A stretch of DNA of 57,761 nucleotides, taken from Bremia lactucae. Its lineage: Eukaryota > Oomycota > Peronosporomycetes > Peronosporales > Peronosporaceae. Shown here in pieces: positions 53,990 through 57,761 of this stretch. The notes beneath the pieces were generated by a model. It saw only the letters and a list, made by a program, of their open reading frames with translations, ran no database searches and was not told the origin of the DNA. The position numbers were made by a program, and so were the translations under genes. The first letter of the stretch is position 1; each line of letters starts with the position of its first letter. The stretch spans positions 151,837-209,597 of the forward strand of contig NW_027152196.1 of assembly GCF_004359215.1 (NCBI RefSeq), in the 5' to 3' direction.

Positions 53990-54425
53990 AGCGTGAACAG
54001 CGCTCGTTTTTCCGATTGGCCTTCTGTGAAAGAGGATTGGTCTTGTCACACTGATCGACGAGACCCGGAACGCCGACCAGAGTTGGGAACAAGGTTCTTA
54101 GCTATCATGCGAGGGTGTGTACTCTCGCCATCGAACGAGATAACTCGTTCGGACCCCTTCAACTCGCGGTGGTTCAAAATGCGTTTAAACTAGAAAACGC
54201 TTCTCACCACTCGAGTCAATTAATGGATGTCAAGGAGGAGAATAAATCGGATTCGACTTACTCGTCGGACCCGACTTATATAAATGATCTAAGTCGCGAT
54301 TTTCAGCAATTGCGAGAGGACGTTGATCAAGAACGTTCTTGTCGTCGTGACTTAGCGTCGACGGTCGATAATAGTTTGTTGCGAGCAGCTGCAAAACCGT
54401 GCGCAAGTTGCGGCAGTTGAAGGTG
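53990..54425 (+). pseudogene. Inverted C-terminal part of the antisense ORF (family C)
   Basis: The 101-codon frame 54115-54420 reads on the plus strand: LAIERDNSFGPLQL, then DLSRDFQQLREDVDQERSCR and RDLASTVDN. It matches ILAHERDNSF and LDHERSRRRALVVMVDN, which are on the minus strand at 24640-24880 in the other family C element, and LDHERGKRHSLDQ in family B. Relative to its own pol it is therefore flipped. An inversion of about 430 bp, with the N-terminal part left in place at 54430-54540, explains it. Confidence 0.6.
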
Positions 54426-54429
54426 ACTT

Positions 54430-54540
54430 CTCCCCGTGGTAGATCTACTGAATCATTTGCATCACTAGCAGCTACACACAGTCGTGCAGCTGCAAGCTTT
54501 GCGGCCTCATAGGCCACGTGCACAGGCTTTTATACTATGC
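54430..54540 (-). pseudogene. Antisense ORF N-terminal remnant (family C)
   Basis: The minus strand encodes EAAKLAAARLCVAASDANDS, the Ala-rich start also seen at 26100-26150 and 42000-42090. It lies about 110 bp inside the polypurine tract, in the expected antisense orientation. Confidence 0.6.
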
Positions 54541-54646
54541 GTAAACGAAAGCTGGAATAAAAGTAAACCAACAAGTGCTAACTATCATTGAGAAACCAAT
54601 AGTGCTCACTGGAAATCTGCATCAGTCACTCTAGTGGTTGTTGGTT

Positions 54647-54659
54647 AAGGGGGGGGAGG
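54647..54659 (+). other. Polypurine tract
   Basis: AAGGGGGGGGAGG directly precedes the 3' LTR. Confidence 0.72.
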
Positions 54660-55103
54660 TGCAATGGGGTGCCCCATTACATAAATATGTTTTCTGTAAG
54701 AGGACTAAGAAATAATTTGTCCTATAAAAGAAAAATAATTAAGAAGTATAACATTACTATCATTTAATTGTTCTTGCATTTTTAAATTTGGTAATATTGA
54801 AGCAACAAGACAGTAGTTCTGTTGATTGGCGGAGCTGATTAAAGCTTGAATCAACCAATCGGCACGATACGTAGTTTGTTAAATTGTCCGCGCCAGTAGT
54901 CTATATAATATCGCTTTGTAGGAATTAAATATTTTAATACATTCTTAAGTTTCCCTGCTTTAATGGCTAAGACTTCTTAGCTTATTAAAATCTTCTTCTG
55001 CACGTCAGTGTACGTGAAGTAGTCGGAGGCATACCACCTTCGCTGTTATTAGTGCAGGTTGGCTGGTACTGTTACCATTCCTAGCGAAAAGTGCCTCGTT
55101 ACG
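54660..55103 (+). repeat. 3' LTR, family C
   Basis: It starts TGCAATGGGGTGCCCCATTA, with a hairpin whose two arms differ in concert from the copy at 26349, and ends GTGCCTCGTTACG. Shared internal segments include GTGTACGTGAAGT and the AATACCAAATTTGGTATT-like region. Confidence 0.8.
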
Positions 55104-55186
55104 ATTGCTACACATTGCACGACAAGAACCTACTTTCGATTTTGTATGCTCTTATTTAGCTTGAAGTACATCTATATTGTCAATGT

Positions 55187-55745
55187 AGCGGAGCTACCTC
55201 GCTCCTAAAGTAAGAGGAAGACTTCTTAACTCAGAGAGTCTCTTAGTTCCATTGTACTAACGGGTTTAACAACTTAGAGAGTCTTACAAGCTTTTAAAGC
55301 TTAACGAATCCTAGTTCAAGCGATTTAGAGGTTTGTAGAACCAAGTGGCAACTAGTACCCAAGAGGAAATACCTTACAAAGGCTTTTATCTCTTACCGAT
55401 CAATGCGCAAGCGTTAGGAAGGCACTTAACGCTTTAAGATCAAAAGAGGGACTGAGCTTTATATAATGATTTTAATCTAAAACCTTACCCTAGCTAATTA
55501 AAAAAAATAGATTTTGGCCACCAGATTTATATCTGGCGGCGACAACATTAGTTACCCATAATAAATGAAATTTTAAGTATTTATCTATTGTAGAATAGGA
55601 TAAAAGGGTATTTTACCCATATAGTAAATGTACCACAACAACGGTTCTCCAACCGATGTGCGCCCATTACAACTGGCAAGGTGATATTTAGTCTGATGAC
55701 AGTTGTTGCTGCTAATTGATCAAACCACCAATGCTTGTTGAATTT
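55187..55745 (-). repeat. LTR, family D
   Basis: On the plus strand it starts TGTAGCGGAGCTACCTCGC, the reverse of the end of the LTR at 26846-27379. The TGTACCACAACAACGG and GGGTATTTTACCCA segments are shared. No family D body is attached. Confidence 0.7.
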
Positions 55746-55939
55746 TTCCACAGAGAGCGGGGCAGGAAGGAAGTATCGATGCAGACAGGGCCGTCCCATA
55801 CTACATGTCAACAGTTGTCAACAGCAATCACCATTACAGGTACCAAGTTCAGCTTCAAAACGGCGAAATAATTGCTGGTGTGCTGCTTTCAATGCATGAC
55901 TGGAGACCTAAAGATGTCGTAGTAAGAAAAGGTACATAG
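55746..55939 (+). pseudogene. Short unassigned ORF behind a possible splice acceptor
   Basis: After TTTTTCCACAG at 55742-55753 the frame QEGSIDADRAVPYYMSTVVN continues through HHYRYQVQLQNGEIIAGVLL to WRPKDVVVRKGT and a stop. It looks like protein coding, not LTR sequence. I do not recognise the family; it could be the end of a host protein or of a DNA transposon or helicase. Confidence 0.3.
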
Positions 55940-56040
55940 TAGTATCTCAAAGAGTGCCACCTTTTCGTCAATGGATCTGATGGATGGGTTCTTTCAGAAC
56001 CTTATGCGTGAACAGGATATACCGGAGATCTGGAATACAA
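55940..56040 (+). pseudogene. pol: Gypsy RT scrap
   Basis: TATCTCAAAGAGTGCCACC and GTCAATGGATCTGATGGATG match the M-S-K-S ... F-S-S-M-D-L-M-D RT segment found at 17380-17450 and 21890-21930. Only about 90 bp remain. Confidence 0.65.
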
Positions 56041-56094
56041 TGAGGCATATTTTAACCTTTTTTTTGGCTCACCTTTTTCATCACATGCTGCCAT

Positions 56095-56549
56095 TGTAAC
56101 GGGGCACTATGACTTGTACTGTTTCAGTACAAGTCCACGTCGCACTGCTTATTTTGCGAGTGGTGCCCTACGTTAATTGACGTGCACTGTACGTGCAGAG
56201 GAAGACTTCTCTTAAGGCAATTAGCTTAAGAGAGTAAAATGAAAACTGTATTAAATATAATTAAGTGTCTCTTGTTCTATCTTTGTAAATGCTGACTTAA
56301 TCATAATCTAATACTAAACATGTAAGTGAATTCTTATCTCTATCTTATCTGTAACTCTCTCTTTGATTACTCCTACAGCTGATTAGTCTGCGGAATAAAT
56401 AGGTATAAATGGTCTATACCTATTTATGGATAAGAATTCTAAATATTACTATATAAAGTAATATCCTCCAAATATTATCGACCTTTTAGATAATATATTA
56501 ATTAACAACCTTTAAGTGTTAATTTCATGTAACGATACACCCCGTTACA
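56095..56549 (-). repeat. LTR, family B
   Basis: On the plus strand it runs TGTAACGGGGCACTATGAC ... GATACACCCCGTTACA, 455 bp. It is very similar to 38037-38474. Confidence 0.9.
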
Positions 56550-56625
56550 CCACCCCTCCCTTAAAAGACAATCACTCTGACTGTCATTGGATGCAGTGGT
56601 CACCATGTGACCACTTAATTTTAAA

Positions 56626-57761
56626 ATGATGTTGATTGGTCAGAACCATCATTTTAAATTCCATCGCATGAAGGATCAATTCATGCGGGGTGACAATAGT
56701 GCTGCGCCTTCGTCTGCGGTTCGTGCAGCCGCGGGTGACGCACTGCTATCTCTTGCGGCAGACGGAACGTCTGCCGTAGTGTCTTCCATCGCACAACACT
56801 TGATGTTGCGAGTGCACGTGGTGATTCACCACGTGTATACGACCCCTCTTTGGAGGTCGACTACCAATGCGAGTCGGATGAAATGGCCGACTCGGGGAGA
56901 ATGGAACAGTCGCCTGGTATACGTCAGGCGGCTGACTATGAGCCTTCGAATGAGAGGGCTCATTCTGATAGACGAGTAAACAGTCTTTTTTGGATCCGAC
57001 GATGAGGATGATCCCTCGTTGCCCGTACGATCTCCCAGACGGTCACCTGCACGTGTTTCTGTGCAAGGTGACGACGATGGCGTAAGCCATCGTAAGAAAA
57101 GTTCTTGTGGTACCCCTGCTTCAGTGGGTACCACTCAGGGGAGTGAAGACAGTAAAATATCTCATCTCGCCCCCAAGTTGGCATCGTGAACGTGAGAGAG
57201 CTTTTCTTGAAAAGAAGCCGTGGCTTTTGCCAAAACGGCTTATCAATAGCTTGTCTTGAGAAACTACTCCTCACAATAAATACCCCTTATTTATTGCGAC
57301 AAAGCTACATGGGCTTGATCCCAGCGCGAAGAACTTTCGCGCTGAGGAAATTTTCTATCTCGATGCTTTTCTTAAGCATCGATGGTTTAGTGGCAACAAT
57401 AAGCGAGATAAAGTCTCGCTTATGCAAGCCCGGAGTGCGTTCATTCGCAATGTCAAAGACATTGGACGCGAAGCTTGGCTTCAAAAACTTAACGCGAATC
57501 CCGTTAAATTTGAAAAAAGAACTCTAACCGGTGCAAACTATGAATTGCATCGGGTGTCACGTGAGGCTGAACTTCCATGCCGTACGTGGGATGATCCCTG
57601 TCCGTGTTGTGTAGACAACTCGAAGAGGGTAAAAGGGGATGTCTATCCCTTTCTTCGCCCTGGGGATGGGCTCGCATCTCTATTGAGATGCGTGACGCGA
57701 TTGACGTTTTGCAATCGATTTACAAGCGCCAGGGGCGCGTGTTTTCCGATGGGCCTTCTGA
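56626..57761 (+). pseudogene. Antisense ORF of family B, longest copy
   Basis: It starts MMLIGQNHHFKFHRMKDQ at 56626, 77 bp inside the LTR, and continues with APSSAVRAAAGDALLSLAAD. A one-base loss near 56790 shifts the frame; SLEVDYQCESDE and SDDEDDPSLPVRSPRRSPAR can be read in the original frame. From about 57060 it continues DDDGVSHRKKSSCGTPASVG, EKKPWLLPKRLINSLS, a stop at about 57258, then ETTPHNKYPLFIATKLHG and a long clean stretch to the window end with LDAFLKHRWFSGNN, KDIGREAWLQKL and CRTWDDPCPCCVDNSK. The last Cys cluster (C-x-C-C) could bind metal. At least 375 codons are covered, and the end is outside. No known family is recognised. Confidence 0.72.

Larger units (their letters stand above)
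47815..55103 (+). mobile_element. Chimaeric Ty3/Gypsy element: family A 5' end, family C body and 3' LTR
   Basis: A divergent family A LTR (47815-48261), primer site and gag start join near 48640 to family C gag, protease, RT, RNase H, integrase, antisense ORF, polypurine tract and family C 3' LTR (54660-55103). The two LTRs are of different families. This fits template switching between two packaged RNAs, or recombination between copies. All genes are decayed. Confidence 0.8.
56095..57761 (-). mobile_element. 3' end of a family B element, running off right edge
   Basis: Along the plus strand: a reversed LTR (56095-56549), the reversed polypurine tract (CCACCCCTCCCTTA), and the antisense ORF. 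Pol of this element, on the minus strand, would lie beyond 57761. Confidence 0.87.

Noticed and set aside
1..57761. CRISPR arrays, bacterial operons, ribosome-binding sites, tRNA or rRNA genes
   Set aside because: None seen. The repeats present are LTRs and short tandem arrays without spacer structure, and gene structure is eukaryotic. No tRNA cloverleaf was found by eye.

Overview
The window is repeat-rich nuclear DNA that reads as an oomycete genome, most likely Peronosporales (Phytophthora or downy mildew type). The basis is the Ty3/Gypsy elements with a chromodomain-type pol, the single clear host gene with a short GTGCGT...CAG intron (the GTRNGT donor typical of oomycetes), and the absence of any bacterial gene organisation. 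About four fifths of the window is decayed LTR retrotransposon sequence. A single N at 38983 and a run of 100 N at 44532-44631 show that it is a draft assembly.

I sort the elements into four Gypsy LTR families named here A (LTR about 530 bp, starts TGTAACGGGCTAAAG), B (LTR about 430-455 bp, ends TGCCCCGTTACA), C (LTR about 440-490 bp, starts with a near-perfect hairpin) and D (LTR about 530 bp, ends GCTCCGCTACA), plus one Copia tail. Layout: 1-2718 family A, minus strand, running off the left edge; 3011-8036 family A, plus strand, lacking protease and RT; 8037-12036 a low-repeat interval with two tandem repeats and one spliced host gene (8889-10171, minus); 12037-26839 a family C element with a family B element nested in its RT (15168-21885, 5-bp target duplication GTATG); 26846-28290 family D remnant; 28300-30060 family A fragment; 30290-30790 Copia tail; 31587-35794 family A, minus; 35798-38035 LTR scraps and unexplained DNA with a GC-rich block; 38037-38982 3' end of a family B element (minus); 38984-41948 family A, minus, which starts with an exact 2154-bp copy of 32781-34934; 41949-42600 3' end of a family C element; 43513-45494 family B LTR fragments around the gap; 45512-45763 a WD40-like host fragment; 45764-46960 family A PR/RT fragment; 47208-47820 host-like exons; 47815-55103 a chimaeric A/C element; 55187-57761 LTR-D, small fragments and the 3' end of another family B element running off the right edge.

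The most interesting signal is an extra open reading frame on the strand opposite to gag-pol, always placed between integrase and the 3' LTR. It is seen in families A, B and C in at least six copies. It begins 60-110 bp inside the 3' LTR, has an Ala-rich or charged N-terminal part, a central motif built around Trp and E-T-P-x-N-K-Y, and a C-terminal charged, coiled-coil-like part with a D-H/Q-E-R-x-x-R motif. In one block compared between two family B copies, all nucleotide differences are synonymous. This suggests a selected antisense gene carried by these retrotransposons. No element here is intact: every gag, pol and antisense ORF has stops, frameshifts, deletions or lost catalytic residues.
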